A stretch of 64,000 bases of DNA from Flavobacterium sp. Lineage in GTDB: Bacteria > Bacteroidota > Bacteroidia > Flavobacteriales > Flavobacteriaceae. Shown piece after piece: positions 1 to 9,907 of this stretch. Positions within the stretch are counted from its first letter, which is position 1. Every line of letters begins with the position of its first letter. The notes beneath the pieces were generated by a model. That model had not been told where the DNA came from, did no database searches, and saw only the letters and a program-made list of their open reading frames with translations. The DNA lies in contig JAEUTY010000045.1 of assembly GCA_016787805.1 (NCBI GenBank), forward strand, positions 1 through 64,000, read 5' to 3'. Both the position numbers and the translations under genes were made by a program.

Positions 1-140
1 GTAAATTGGTTGAAAACAGCAATGTTGAAGCTAGTAATATTGATACGTTAGAAGTTGGATCAACATTCCCATCAGGAGTATACAATGTGATTGTATCTCA
101 AGGAAATGAAGTAAAAACACAACGAGTGATTAAAAGATAA
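1..140 (+). CDS. C-terminal tail of a T9SS-sorted secreted protein (partial)
   Basis: Only the last 45 or so codons are in the window; the reading frame is open from base 3 and stops at 138-140. The peptide ends with PSGVYNVIVSQGNEVKTQRV followed by IKR, the typical last beta-strands of a type A T9SS C-terminal sorting domain, which directs cargo through the outer membrane and is removed by PorU. Its end is nearly the same as that of the next gene (YNVLISQGNDSKTIRVIKR), so the two are probably tandem paralogues. A terminator follows at 162-192. The upstream domains cannot be seen, so the function is unknown. Confidence 0.85.
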   Translation, partial: KLVENSNVEASNIDTLEVGSTFPSGVYNVIVSQGNEVKTQRVIKR

Positions 141-161
141 TTAAAATCTTTTTGAATAATT

Positions 162-192
162 AAAGCCTTTCTCATTTGAGAAAGGCTTTTTT
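162..192 (+). terminator. Rho-independent terminator
   Basis: The arms AAAGCCTTTCTCA and TGAGAAAGGCTTT pair perfectly around a tiny loop and are followed by a T-run. It ends the transcript of the partial T9SS cargo gene 22 nt after its stop codon. Confidence 0.9.
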
Positions 193-302
193 GTTTTTAA
201 ATAAAGTTTTTAAAAATGTCGTATTTATTTGATGCTGAATATTATCAAAAAGTAGTATATTTAACATTCGTAATAAACTAAGTCAAATTTAATAGATTGA
301 AT

Positions 303-3300
303 ATGAAGTATTTTTTACTAAAAATTTTAGTGCTAAGTTCCTTTTTTGTAATCGGAATTGCAAGCGCACAAACAGCAGGATTTAATACAACTTATGCTGT
401 TTTAAGTATTAACGGTGGTGCCAATACGTATTATGATTTGCAAGCATCAACCGGAAATCCAGATTTTAATGGAGCTAATTTAGGGAATTTTAACTCAACC
501 AACTCCTTAACTTTAAAGGGAGCCGAGCACAATGTGTACAAATGCGGCGGTTGTGACTTAACATCAACCAGATTGTATTATCGAGTTTATTTGACAGGCT
601 CTACACCAAGTGCATTCTCTAACCTTGATATTGGTTTCTCAAGCGGAGGCGCCAATGGTTGTGGAGGTCAAGATCAGCAATGGTCCAATACAGGATATTC
701 AACAAATGTTTTGACTGGTTTGCCAGCTGGCAATTATACTTTTGAAGTATACAGTGATGCATCAGTTACATGCGAGGGAGGAACTATTTACGCAGGAAAT
801 TTTGGTTTAAATTACAAAGCTACCTTTACTTATTGTGGTACACCAACTGGTCCACTTTCTCCAGGAAATTATTCTATTCCAGGTTGTTTTGCAACTGTAG
901 CAGCTGCAGCAACTTACTTGAATGTAAATGGTACAACTGGTGCTGGAACTATTCAGTTTGATGTTGCTGCAGGACATACTGAAACCGTTCCTGCTACAGG
1001 AATTATTTTTAGTGGGATTGGTACAGCAGGTAGTTTAGCTACTGGAACAGCAACAAGACCGATTGTCTTTAAAAAGAATGGAGTTGGAGCTAACCCAAAA
1101 TTGAGAGCTGCTCTATGGACCGCAGGAAGTAATTTTGATGGGATTGTTAAAATTGCAGGTGGTGATTACATTACTTTCGATGGATTTACATTAGAAGAAA
1201 ATCCAAGCAATACAGTTGTTGCAACAGGCGCAACTAATACAATGACAGAAGTTGGATTTGGGCTCTTTATCGGAGCAGCTACTAATGGTGCTCAAAATAA
1301 CACAATCAAGAATTGTACAATCACATTAAATGAAAATTACCCTAATTCTGTTGGTGTTTTTTCTACAAGCGCAAGTGTAGCAGCTGGGACAACTTTAGCG
1401 GCAACTTCTTCCGCTGGGACTAACTCATTTAACACATTTGTTTCCAATACAATTTCTAATGTTGCTTATGGTATTTATTTAATTGCGCAGCCAGTTACAG
1501 CCACTGTTAATGAGACAGGTAATGTAATTGGTGGTTCAACACCAGCTTTAGGAAATACAATTACTTTTGGAAATTCAAATATTGCATTAGGGACAGGGGT
1601 TTGGAGTCGTTTTTCAGGTTTAGCAATAGCAGGTATTCATTACAGAAATGGAGGAGATGTTGTGATTCAAAACAATACTATCACTTCTTATCCATTGGCT
1701 TATGGTCAAAATAACTGTGGCGGAATTATTATGTCAAGTGCTGGAACAGGAGGTGTTGCGCCTGTTGTTGCTTATTCGGCAACTGTTAATAACAATACAA
1801 TTTCAATAGTTAATAATGGAACTTCTGCAACAAGTGGAATTGATTTTGGTTATGGTTTGACAACAGCAACACAAATAGCAAATAATAATACCATTTCTGT
1901 TGAAACAGGATCTTCGGTTGCTAATACTAATATTCATCAAGGAATCAGAAGTCAATATCCTTCATCTCTAAACGAATTGATTGGAAATAACATTTCAATT
2001 AGTCAACCCGGAACGGGCGCATACTCTGCAGCGGTTTACTTTATTAATGCTAATGGTCGAAAAGTTAATTTAACGGTACAAAATAATTTACTACAGTCAG
2101 TAAATAGTCATATCAAAACCTCAAATATTGTTTATGCTATTTCGCATAATGGAGGTGTTTCGTCTGGTTTAGAAATTGGAGGTTCTCCATCTACGGCAAA
2201 CACAATCAATGTTCAACGAAGCACACCAAGTGCAAACTTTGTTTTCGGAACGTATTCAACAGATATAACGAGTAATCCAACTTCTTATGATATAAGTTAT
2301 AATAACATTACTCTTTCCAATTTAAGCGGAACTTCTTTAGGAATGGGAGTTTATAACTATGAAGGAAATGCTACAACTCCAAAAACAGTTAACAACAATA
2401 CGATATCTATATCTGGAACCAATTCTGGAGTTTCAAATGGTTTGTATTTGAGTAATGGAAACATAACGGCATCCAATAATAACATCAACATCAATACAGG
2501 TTCTATTTCAATAACTGGAATTGATTTTACCGTAAATGGTTCAGTTAGCCAAGCATTAGTTGATAATAACTCAATAACTTTAACTTCTTCTGCAGATAGT
2601 ACAATAGCTAGGGGAATTGGAACATCTTTAACCACTGTTGTTAATGGATTTACGATTACAAATAACACAATTAATTCGATAACTTCTACTGCAACAACAG
2701 GTAATCCAACTTTATTCGGTATTCGCGCAAGCATAGGAACTAATAATGTCATTTCAAATAATACCATCAAAGATTTAACCACTGCTACTACTAGTGGAGA
2801 TGGATTTGTATTTGGTGTGGATGTTTCGGGTTTGTCAGTTACACCAAAGGTTTTCGCTAACAAGATCTATAATTTGCAAACCAATGCTTCTGGTGTAAAC
2901 ACAAGTGTTAGTGGAATAAATGTGCTGTTAACAGGAACTACTAATTTCAGTTTTTATAACAACTTTATTTCTGAATTAAGTGCTCCTTTAGCCAATTCAC
3001 CTACAGCAGTTAACGGAATTTCTTGTGCTGCCTCTTCGTCAACTTACTCAATTTACTACAATACAATCAAGTTAGGTTCTACAACGCCATTAACCGGTGG
3101 CTCTAATTTCGGGGTGAAAGGTATTGCGGTTTTTGAAAACACTGCTTCTACTATTTTAGATTTGAGAAATAATATCATTAATATTAATGCAACTCCATCC
3201 GGTGCTGGGTATAATGCTTGTGTAGCTTTTGCTTCAGGAACTTCAGGAACTGCTCCAATCGGATTTGCTACAACCAGTAATAATAACATTTACCACATCA

Positions 3301-5333
3301 ATACTAATGCAAACAATTATTTATTCGCTCAAGGATCGAATGCAGCGTCAATAGTTAATGGTTATGCTTTGAGTGGTTTAACACCCAATGTTACAAATAA
3401 TATTGTAAATGATGCTTCATTCAACACACCATGTAGTTTGTATAAAACTTTTATGGGTGGAACTTTAGATGATGCAACGTATTCTGAAGATAATTTAGTA
3501 GCAGGAAGTGGTATTGCTACTTTTGTGCCAAGCGGAACATCTTATGCTGAAAACGGCGCACAAACAATTTCTACACCAAGTATAACTACTGATTTTGACG
3601 GAATTATTAGAACGCCAACCAATGACATCGGAGCACTTCAATTTAGCGGAACTGCTGTAACGGTGAGTACATTAACTGCAAGTGTTACAATAGATGCTTC
3701 TCCTACAGGCGATATTTGCGCGGGAACAAGTGTAACTTTTTCAGCAACTCCAACCAATGGAGGAACTACTCCAACTTACCAATGGCAAATAAATGGTAAT
3801 GATGTTTTGGGTGAAACAGGAGTAAGTTTTACCACAACAACCTTAGCCAACGGCGATGCTGTTACTGTTGTGATGACGTCTAGTGAAACTTGTGTTATTG
3901 GCTCTCCAGCTACTTCACCAAGTATAGTTATGACTGTTAATCCTTATTTGACACCTAGTGTTACTATTGTTGCTTCTCCTTCGGGTCAAGTGAATGTTGG
4001 AACTAGTGTTTCATTTACAGCTACACCAACCAATGGAGGAACTTCACCAACCTATCAATGGCAAATAAACGGAATTGATGTTCTTGGTGAAACAAATGTT
4101 ACTTTTACTACATCTACATTAGTTGAAAGTGACACTGTAACTGTTGTAATGACTTCAAATTATACTTGTCTTACTGCGCCTCAAGCAACTTCAAATGCGA
4201 TTGTGATGGATTTAATTTATCCATTTGATACTAGCGTAATTCCAACTCAATGTGGTGCTACATTAGCTACAATCAATCAATATATTTACGCTAACTTCAT
4301 CTCTGTTGCGCAAGGATATCGATTTAAAGTAACTGATTTAGTTACCAATCAAGTACAAATTGTTGATCGTTTACTTAGAGTATTTCAACTCACTCAATTA
4401 GGAAACTATGCTTTTGATAGAACCTACAAAATTGAAGTTGCCGCTAAAGTAAATGGTGTTTGGCAACCTTACGGAAATCCGTGTAATGTAACTACTCCAG
4501 TTGGAATGTCGTCACTAATTAATTGTGGTGCAACATTATCATTGATGAATGATAATATTTATGCTATCAACGTGCCTTATAGTATAGGTTATCGTTTCAG
4601 AATTACGAATACAGTTACATCTTCAGTTGATATTATTGATAGACCTATTAGAGATTTTCAAATGGCACAAATAGCTTCACCTCAATATAATACTTTGTAC
4701 AATGTTGAAGTTGCTGTTCGAAACACAGATGGCAATTATATGCCTTATGGAACACTTTGTACGGTAATGACTCCACCAGTTCCTACCACGCAATTGATTG
4801 CAGCTCAGTGTGGAACTACTATAGGATTAAACTCAACTGTTTATGCTGAAAATTTTGTAAGTGCCACAACATATCGATTCAAGTTTGAAAATACTGCTTT
4901 AGGATTTAGTTATGAGTTCAATAGACCCATTCGTAGTTTTGTTTTAAATCAAGTGCCAGGATTGGTGGCTGGTCAAACTTACAAAGTGTCGGTTAGAATT
5001 GAAGTAGGAACTGTATTTGGTCCTTATGGAGCAGTTTGTAATGTTACTATTCCAGCAGCACCAAAAACAATCGAAAAAGATGCTTTAGCATTTGATGTAA
5101 CTGCAGCGCCAAATCCTTATACTGAAAACTTCCAATTGAATGTTGCTAGTTCATCTGATGAAGTAATTCAGATAAAGGTTTACGATATGCTCGGGAAACT
5201 AATTGATAATAAATCGATTGATGCCTCTGTTGTATCAGAAATTTTCATAGGAACCAATTATCCTTCAGGAATTTACAATGTATTGATTTCTCAAGGAAAT
5301 GATTCCAAAACAATTCGAGTGATTAAACGTTAG
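303..5333 (+). CDS. Large secreted beta-helix/Ig-like protein with T9SS type A sorting domain
   Basis: A protein of about 1676 residues. An in-frame TTG lies 6 nt upstream, but ATG at 303 starts a clean signal peptide ending near SAQ (residue 23). Residues of roughly 200-1120 are rich in NNTI-type turns (NNNTISI, NNTIT, SNNTI), as expected for a right-handed parallel beta-helix. Two tandem Ig/PKD-like repeats follow (about 1130-1305), both with PTYQWQING. Then come three repeats of about 90 residues (about 1315-1590), each starting with a CG pair and ending in PYG..C.V. A type A T9SS sorting domain (NPYTENFQLNV to RVIKR) closes the protein. It is likely a surface-displayed or secreted adhesin or polysaccharide-binding protein; no catalytic motif is visible. 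Confidence 0.85.
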   Translation: MKYFLLKILVLSSFFVIGIASAQTAGFNTTYAVLSINGGANTYYDLQASTGNPDFNGANLGNFNSTNSLTLKGAEHNVYKCGGCDLTSTRLYYRVYLTGSTPSAFSNLDIGFSSGGANGCGGQDQQWSNTGYSTNVLTGLPAGNYTFEVYSDASVTCEGGTIYAGNFGLNYKATFTYCGTPTGPLSPGNYSIPGCFATVAAAATYLNVNGTTGAGTIQFDVAAGHTETVPATGIIFSGIGTAGSLATGTATRPIVFKKNGVGANPKLRAALWTAGSNFDGIVKIAGGDYITFDGFTLEENPSNTVVATGATNTMTEVGFGLFIGAATNGAQNNTIKNCTITLNENYPNSVGVFSTSASVAAGTTLAATSSAGTNSFNTFVSNTISNVAYGIYLIAQPVTATVNETGNVIGGSTPALGNTITFGNSNIALGTGVWSRFSGLAIAGIHYRNGGDVVIQNNTITSYPLAYGQNNCGGIIMSSAGTGGVAPVVAYSATVNNNTISIVNNGTSATSGIDFGYGLTTATQIANNNTISVETGSSVANTNIHQGIRSQYPSSLNELIGNNISISQPGTGAYSAAVYFINANGRKVNLTVQNNLLQSVNSHIKTSNIVYAISHNGGVSSGLEIGGSPSTANTINVQRSTPSANFVFGTYSTDITSNPTSYDISYNNITLSNLSGTSLGMGVYNYEGNATTPKTVNNNTISISGTNSGVSNGLYLSNGNITASNNNININTGSISITGIDFTVNGSVSQALVDNNSITLTSSADSTIARGIGTSLTTVVNGFTITNNTINSITSTATTGNPTLFGIRASIGTNNVISNNTIKDLTTATTSGDGFVFGVDVSGLSVTPKVFANKIYNLQTNASGVNTSVSGINVLLTGTTNFSFYNNFISELSAPLANSPTAVNGISCAASSSTYSIYYNTIKLGSTTPLTGGSNFGVKGIAVFENTASTILDLRNNIININATPSGAGYNACVAFASGTSGTAPIGFATTSNNNIYHINTNANNYLFAQGSNAASIVNGYALSGLTPNVTNNIVNDASFNTPCSLYKTFMGGTLDDATYSEDNLVAGSGIATFVPSGTSYAENGAQTISTPSITTDFDGIIRTPTNDIGALQFSGTAVTVSTLTASVTIDASPTGDICAGTSVTFSATPTNGGTTPTYQWQINGNDVLGETGVSFTTTTLANGDAVTVVMTSSETCVIGSPATSPSIVMTVNPYLTPSVTIVASPSGQVNVGTSVSFTATPTNGGTSPTYQWQINGIDVLGETNVTFTTSTLVESDTVTVVMTSNYTCLTAPQATSNAIVMDLIYPFDTSVIPTQCGATLATINQYIYANFISVAQGYRFKVTDLVTNQVQIVDRLLRVFQLTQLGNYAFDRTYKIEVAAKVNGVWQPYGNPCNVTTPVGMSSLINCGATLSLMNDNIYAINVPYSIGYRFRITNTVTSSVDIIDRPIRDFQMAQIASPQYNTLYNVEVAVRNTDGNYMPYGTLCTVMTPPVPTTQLIAAQCGTTIGLNSTVYAENFVSATTYRFKFENTALGFSYEFNRPIRSFVLNQVPGLVAGQTYKVSVRIEVGTVFGPYGAVCNVTIPAAPKTIEKDALAFDVTAAPNPYTENFQLNVASSSDEVIQIKVYDMLGKLIDNKSIDASVVSEIFIGTNYPSGIYNVLISQGNDSKTIRVIKR

Positions 5334-5355
5334 TCAATTTTCTAAAATGCTAATA

Positions 5356-5387
5356 AAACCTTCTCAATTTTTGGGAAGGTTTTTTTA
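5356..5387. terminator. Bidirectional terminator between convergent genes
   Basis: The arms AACCTTCTC and GGGAAGGTT flank a short loop and are followed by a T-run on the plus strand; an A-rich stretch before the stem serves the opposite strand. It lies between the T9SS protein gene and anmK and overlaps the anmK stop codon. Confidence 0.8.
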
Positions 5388-6449
5388 GTTATAAATCACT
5401 CCACTGCTATGGTCGTGTTTGGCTCCAGTAACACTGGTTAAAGCATTCACTTCATTGCGTAATTTTAAAACGCCAAGTAAAGCAAAAATAAGTGCTTCTT
5501 TGTATTCTAAAAGTGTTGAATTGGGAATAATAATTTTAATTTTAGGTAAAAAATGCTGTATACGTTCAATTAAAAAATCATTATATGCACCGCCGCCAGT
5601 CACCAATAATTGCCCTTCTTGTGTTGGCAAAGCAAGACCAATTTGCTGCGCAATGTGCTCAGTAAATGTACGCATTTTGTCTTCAATTGAAATTGAGGAT
5701 TGATGCAATAATGGTAAAATAATCTCTTTTACAAATTCAAAGCCTAACGATTTTGGAAATGGTTTTTGATAGAAATCCAAGGCATTTAAAACCGAAAGTA
5801 ATTCCTTGTCAATTTTTCCTGAACGAGCTATTGCTCCTTGGTCATCATATTCAAAACCAAGTTGATTGGCATAAAAATTCAAAACCGTATTGACTGGCGA
5901 AATATCAAAGGCAATGCGTTTTCCATCATTTTCAAATGAAACATTCGAAAAACCACCCAAATTCAAGCAATAATCAAAGTCAGGAAACAAGATACGATCA
6001 CCAATTGGAACCAATGGAGCGCCTTGACCACCAAGTTGAACATCTTGTACACGAAAATCGCAAACTACTGTTGTACCAACAAATTGTGCAATTTCAGGAA
6101 GATTTCCAATTTGTAAAGTAAACCCGTTTTGAGGTTGATGTAAAATAGTATGACCGTGCGAACAAACAGCATCTAAATCAGTAATCCAATTTTTATCAAG
6201 AAATGAACGAATGGTTTCTCCCAAAAAAGCAGTATAATTTTGATTCAATTCGATCAGTTCTTCTTTTGAAAAGCCAACAGCAATTTTTAATTTGTTTAAC
6301 CATTCAATTGGATAAGGAATTGTTTCGCATTGGTCAATTTTGAAAGACCATTTTCCGTTATCAATAGTAAAATGAATGTACGCCAAATCAATGCCATCCA
6401 ACGAGGTTCCACTCATTACTCCAACTACGTTATACGAATTTTTAAACAT
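5385..6449 (-). CDS. anmK: Anhydro-N-acetylmuramic acid kinase
   Basis: AnmK phosphorylates and opens 1,6-anhydro-N-acetylmuramic acid from recycled or imported cell wall to give MurNAc-6-phosphate, in the cytoplasm. The 354-residue product starts with the family's nucleotide-binding signature GVMSGTSLDGIDLA, has the CSHGHT segment with the likely catalytic-loop region, and LNLGGFSNVS plus TGGGAYN motifs of the ASKHA fold. Length is normal. The gene is convergent with the upstream T9SS gene and stands apart from other recycling genes, although mpl, another recycling enzyme, is at 50682. No MurQ or AmpG gene is adjacent. Confidence 0.95.
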   Translation of the reverse strand: MFKNSYNVVGVMSGTSLDGIDLAYIHFTIDNGKWSFKIDQCETIPYPIEWLNKLKIAVGFSKEELIELNQNYTAFLGETIRSFLDKNWITDLDAVCSHGHTILHQPQNGFTLQIGNLPEIAQFVGTTVVCDFRVQDVQLGGQGAPLVPIGDRILFPDFDYCLNLGGFSNVSFENDGKRIAFDISPVNTVLNFYANQLGFEYDDQGAIARSGKIDKELLSVLNALDFYQKPFPKSLGFEFVKEIILPLLHQSSISIEDKMRTFTEHIAQQIGLALPTQEGQLLVTGGGAYNDFLIERIQHFLPKIKIIIPNSTLLEYKEALIFALLGVLKLRNEVNALTSVTGAKHDHSSGVIYN

Positions 6450-6470
6450 TGGCTAAATTTACGAAATCGT

Positions 6471-6501
6471 TTGAAATTTTAACAAAAATAGGTTACTTTT
6501 G
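6471..6501 (+). promoter_or_regulatory. Bacteroidota-type promoter of the acyl-CoA dehydrogenase gene
   Basis: TTG at 6471-6473, a 20-nt spacer, then TACTTTTG at 6494-6501, matching the primary sigma consensus TTG-N(about 19)-TAnnTTTG. The start codon is 45 nt downstream. Confidence 0.7.
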
Positions 6502-6545
6502 GTGTCTCAAACTGAAAACTGTACTAATTATTTTTTATCAAAAAT

Positions 6546-7682
6546 ATGGATTTTAATCTTACCGAAGAGCATTTGATGATTCAGCAAGCTGCCCGCGATT
6601 TTGCTCAAAACGAATTATTACCAGGAGTAATTGAAAGAGACGAACACTCTAAATTTCCAACTGAACAAGTAAAAATGATGGGCGAATTGGGTTTCCTCGG
6701 AATGATGGTAGATCCAAAATACGGCGGCGCCGGACTTGATAGTGTATCGTATGTGTTAGCCATGACCGAAATAGCCAAAGTGGATGCTTCTGCGGCCGTA
6801 ATTATGTCGGTAAATAACTCACTAGTTTGTGCTGGTATGGAAAGGTATTGTAATGAAGAACAAAAAATGAAATACCTAGTTCCGCTTGCAAAAGGTGAAG
6901 TGATTGGCGCTTTTTGCTTGTCTGAACCCGAAGCAGGAAGTGATGCTACGTCTCAAAAAACAACGGCAATTGATAAAGGCGATTATTATCTACTAAATGG
7001 AACCAAAAACTGGATTACCAATGGTTCAACTGCCTCAACTTATTTGGTTATTGCACAAACAGATGTAGAAAAAGGACACAAAGGAATTAACGCTTTTATT
7101 GTAGAAAAAGGTTGGCCAGGTTTCGAAATTGGTCCAAAAGAAAAGAAAATGGGAATCCGCGGAAGCGATACACACTCGTTGATGTTTACTGACGTAAAAG
7201 TTCCTAAAGAAAATAGAATAGGAGACGACGGTTTCGGTTTTAGTTTCGCAATGAATGTATTGAATGGCGGACGTATCGGAATTGCTTCTCAGGCGCTCGG
7301 AATTGCAACTGGAGCCTACGAAATCGCATTAAAATACTCTAAAGAAAGAAAAGCATTTGGAAAAGAAATTTTCAATCACCAAGCTATTGCTTTCAAATTG
7401 GCCGATATGTATGTAAAAGTAACTGCTGCCAAATTGTTAGTAATGAAAGCGGCTTGCGAAAAAGACGAAGGAAAAGATATTGCTCACTCGGGAGCAATGG
7501 CCAAATTATATGCTTCTGAAATTGCTTTAGAAGTAGCCAACGAAGCCGTACAAATTCACGGTGGAAACGGTTATGTAGCCGAATATCACGTCGAACGTTT
7601 GATGCGCGATTCTAAAATTACACAGATTTACGAAGGAACTTCCGAAATTCAACGCATCGTTATTTCAAGAGGATTGGTGTAA
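6546..7682 (+). CDS. Acyl-CoA dehydrogenase, short/medium-chain type
   Basis: An FAD flavoenzyme that introduces the alpha-beta double bond into acyl-CoA in fatty-acid or branched-chain amino-acid breakdown and passes electrons to ETF. The 378-residue product has the normal length and fold order: N-terminal helices, the signature CLSEPEAGSDA (FAD/substrate region, about residue 125), GIRGSDTHSL in the beta domain, and the C-terminal QIYEGTSEIQR, where Glu363 is the expected catalytic base. It is closest to butyryl-CoA-type enzymes, but chain length cannot be read from motifs alone. It is monocistronic, with its own promoter and terminator; no ETF genes are adjacent. Confidence 0.92.
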   Translation: MDFNLTEEHLMIQQAARDFAQNELLPGVIERDEHSKFPTEQVKMMGELGFLGMMVDPKYGGAGLDSVSYVLAMTEIAKVDASAAVIMSVNNSLVCAGMERYCNEEQKMKYLVPLAKGEVIGAFCLSEPEAGSDATSQKTTAIDKGDYYLLNGTKNWITNGSTASTYLVIAQTDVEKGHKGINAFIVEKGWPGFEIGPKEKKMGIRGSDTHSLMFTDVKVPKENRIGDDGFGFSFAMNVLNGGRIGIASQALGIATGAYEIALKYSKERKAFGKEIFNHQAIAFKLADMYVKVTAAKLLVMKAACEKDEGKDIAHSGAMAKLYASEIALEVANEAVQIHGGNGYVAEYHVERLMRDSKITQIYEGTSEIQRIVISRGLV

Positions 7683-7704
7683 AAATCGTATTCAATATAA
7701 AACG

Positions 7705-7731
7705 AACCCTTTCTTTTGGAAGGGTTTTTTG
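7705..7731 (+). terminator. Rho-independent terminator
   Basis: AACCCTTTC and GGAAGGGTT pair around a three-base loop and lead into a T-run, 23 nt after the acyl-CoA dehydrogenase stop. Confidence 0.85.
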
Positions 7732-7769
7732 TTTTACAAAAATTACTACATTTACCCAAAGAACTTTTC

Positions 7770-8447
7770 ATGTACGAAGAACTCAAATATTGGTATTTAC
7801 GTGATCATAAATTATTTTGGACATTGAGTATGTCGCAAATCAAACAATTGTGTATCATTACGGGTTTTAAAAAAGCCAAAAAAGGCGATATTATTTATTT
7901 TTCTTCTTCAGATTTACCGCGTATTTTTTTACTCAAAAAAGGCAATATCAAAATTGTTTCTGTCGATGATGAAGGTAACGAAACCATCAAAGAAATTCTG
8001 CAAAAAGGGGATTTGTTTGGTGAACTTTCATTAGAACACGACAACGAGGTCAACGAATACGCCAAAGCACTGACCGATGAAGTTTCTATTTGTAGTTTTT
8101 TGCTCTCTGATTTTGAAAATTTATTAGTGCAAAACCCAACTTTAGCCTTATCCTATACCAAATTTGTTGGTTTAAAGATGAAACGCATCAAAAACAATTA
8201 TGCCAATTTGGTTTCTAAAGATGCTAAAACTCGTTTACAAACTTTCCTAAAAGATTGGGCAGAACGCGAAGGGAAATATGAAGGAAATAAAGTCACACTT
8301 GAGAATTATCTCACCCAAACCGATATCGCTCAGATCATTTGTACCTCGCGTCAAACTGCCACTTTATTGCTCAATGAATTAGAAGACAATAACTTAATTT
8401 ACTACACAAGAAAAGAAATCATTATCGACGATATTTCTAAAATTTAG
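7770..8447 (+). CDS. Crp/Fnr-family transcription regulator
   Basis: The 225-residue product has an N-terminal cyclic-nucleotide-binding jelly roll (about residues 20-135; GDIIYFSSSDLPRIFLLKKG, then GDLFGELSLE) and a C-terminal winged helix (about 150-220; TQTDIAQIICTSRQTATLLLNEL as the recognition helix region). An in-frame TTG at 7716 would lie inside the preceding terminator, so ATG at 7770 is preferred. The RXS cAMP-phosphate motif of true Crp is not evident, so the ligand is unknown; no Fnr-type cysteine cluster is visible. It may respond to another signal. Its neighbour downstream is the DM13 lipoprotein gene, 80 nt away. Confidence 0.88.
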   Translation: MYEELKYWYLRDHKLFWTLSMSQIKQLCIITGFKKAKKGDIIYFSSSDLPRIFLLKKGNIKIVSVDDEGNETIKEILQKGDLFGELSLEHDNEVNEYAKALTDEVSICSFLLSDFENLLVQNPTLALSYTKFVGLKMKRIKNNYANLVSKDAKTRLQTFLKDWAEREGKYEGNKVTLENYLTQTDIAQIICTSRQTATLLLNELEDNNLIYYTRKEIIIDDISKI

Positions 8448-8526
8448 TATAATTTTTCACAGAATGTAAACTAGCCGACAATTGGCAAAACGCAACTTTT
8501 CTACTTTTGATAAAAAATCAAATAGT

Positions 8527-8946
8527 ATGAAAAAATTAATTGCATTAGTACTAATTTCGCTAGTTCTTTTTTCTTGCGAAGAGCAAGGCGAATTCACCAG
8601 AGATGGTTTCAATGTTGCTACCATTTCAGAAAATTCGACACTTAGGTTCAACGGCGTATTTGTGCCTACTTCGGGAATTTCAGTAACTGGAGGAGCTAAA
8701 ATATACGCTGATAACGGGCAATTCAAATTAAAGCTCGATGGTTTCTCAATTTCAGAAGGTCCAGATTTGAAAATTTACCTTTCTAAAACAGCTTCACCTG
8801 ATGATTTTGTCAATTTAGGTAACTTAACTTCTGCCACAATTTATGTAGTTCCGCAAAGCGTAGATTTATCAGTTTACAACTACGTTCTCATCCATTGTCA
8901 ACAGTACAATCATTTATTTGCAGTAGCAGAATTAATGGAAAATTAA
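8527..8946 (+). CDS. DM13-domain lipoprotein
   Basis: The 139-residue product has a lipoprotein signal ending in LVLFSC (Cys about residue 17), so it is lipid-anchored. ATG at 8527 gives this signal; an in-frame upstream TTG at 8482 would add 15 hydrophilic residues and spoil it. The rest is one DM13 domain: GEFTRDGF, GPDLKIYLS, YVVPQSVDLSVYNYVLIHC and the final FAVAEL block. The conserved DM13 cysteine is present in LIHC. DM13 domains are proposed to take part in electron transfer or redox chemistry with that cysteine. The gene is 7 nt upstream of the beta-barrel gene, so the two are probably co-transcribed. Confidence 0.85.
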   Translation: MKKLIALVLISLVLFSCEEQGEFTRDGFNVATISENSTLRFNGVFVPTSGISVTGGAKIYADNGQFKLKLDGFSISEGPDLKIYLSKTASPDDFVNLGNLTSATIYVVPQSVDLSVYNYVLIHCQQYNHLFAVAELMEN

Positions 8947-8953
8947 AAAAAAC

Positions 8954-9850
8954 ATGAAAAAAATCACATTTATAATCATCGTTTTATCACTAGCAAAAAA
9001 TTATGCGCAAGGTTGCAGTGATGCTGGAATTTGTTCGGTGGGAAGTGCTTTTCAACAGCATACAAAAACGTTTAAGAATCAAATTGAGTTTGCTCCTATT
9101 TTCGGAATAGGTCAAGCCGATGTAACTTATTTTTCACCTTATATCGCTTATACTCGTAAATTAAATGACAAATTTGCTGTAAGTTCTAAAGTTACTTTTT
9201 CATCAGCCAGTGGAAGCTTTGGTACTAGAGCTACTTTTGGTGATGCATATTTGATTGGCAATTACTCGTTCAAAGAAAAGAATAACAAACAATGGAGCGC
9301 CTTATTGGGTTGGAAATTTCCATTTACAAGGTCGAATTTAAAAATAAACGGCTATTCACTTCCGTTAGATTATCAAGCAAGTTTAGGTACTATCGATTTG
9401 TTTTTAGGTACCAATTTGCGATACAAAAAGTTCGATTTCAACGCGGCAATTCAAATTCCAGTGTTCAATTTGAATAGAAACTCATACTTTCAAGAATTCT
9501 CAGGAACAACAGATTTTCCATCGACCAATTTGTTTGAACGAAAGTCAGATGCTTTGTTTCGAACCACTTATACTTTGCAAACTAAGAACCAAAAGTTCAC
9601 CTTCAAACCCAACGTGTTGTTCATTTATCATTTGGGTGAAGACAGCTATGAAACTATTTTTGGTCAACGCCAAAAAATTGAAGGTTCCGATGGTTTGACC
9701 ATCAATGGAAATTTGGTTTCCAGCTACCAACTCAACGCCAAAAACAGTATTGAATTGTCTCTGGCTTCTCCTTTTGTAGTTCGTGAAGTACGACCGGATG
9801 GCCTAACACGTGGATTTGTAGCTAGTATTCACTATAAAATTCAATTTTAA
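8954..9850 (+). CDS. Secreted/outer-membrane beta-barrel-like protein of unknown function
   Basis: The 298-residue product has a signal peptide (KKITFIIIVLSLAKNYAQG) followed by CSDAGICSVG, a short cysteine-containing plug, and then alternating hydrophobic and polar strands ending in aromatic residues (for example VASIHYKIQF at the very C-terminus, the classic C-terminal phenylalanine of an outer-membrane barrel). About 10-12 strands are plausible. I do not recognise a named family. It follows the DM13 lipoprotein by 7 nt and precedes YHS and DoxX-type genes, which suggests a shared envelope redox or metal function, an inference only. Confidence 0.6.
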   Translation: MKKITFIIIVLSLAKNYAQGCSDAGICSVGSAFQQHTKTFKNQIEFAPIFGIGQADVTYFSPYIAYTRKLNDKFAVSSKVTFSSASGSFGTRATFGDAYLIGNYSFKEKNNKQWSALLGWKFPFTRSNLKINGYSLPLDYQASLGTIDLFLGTNLRYKKFDFNAAIQIPVFNLNRNSYFQEFSGTTDFPSTNLFERKSDALFRTTYTLQTKNQKFTFKPNVLFIYHLGEDSYETIFGQRQKIEGSDGLTINGNLVSSYQLNAKNSIELSLASPFVVREVRPDGLTRGFVASIHYKIQF

Positions 9851-9907
9851 TCGAATTATTTTAATCGAATTGCAAAGTATCAGACAAAACATTATTTCAT
9901 TGCCTTG

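Noticed and set aside
2357-3289. Open frames on the minus strand (2357-2863, 3056-3289) inside the large T9SS gene
   Set aside because: They are shadows of a repeat-rich coding sequence; the products have low-complexity Val/Leu/Ile composition and no domain.
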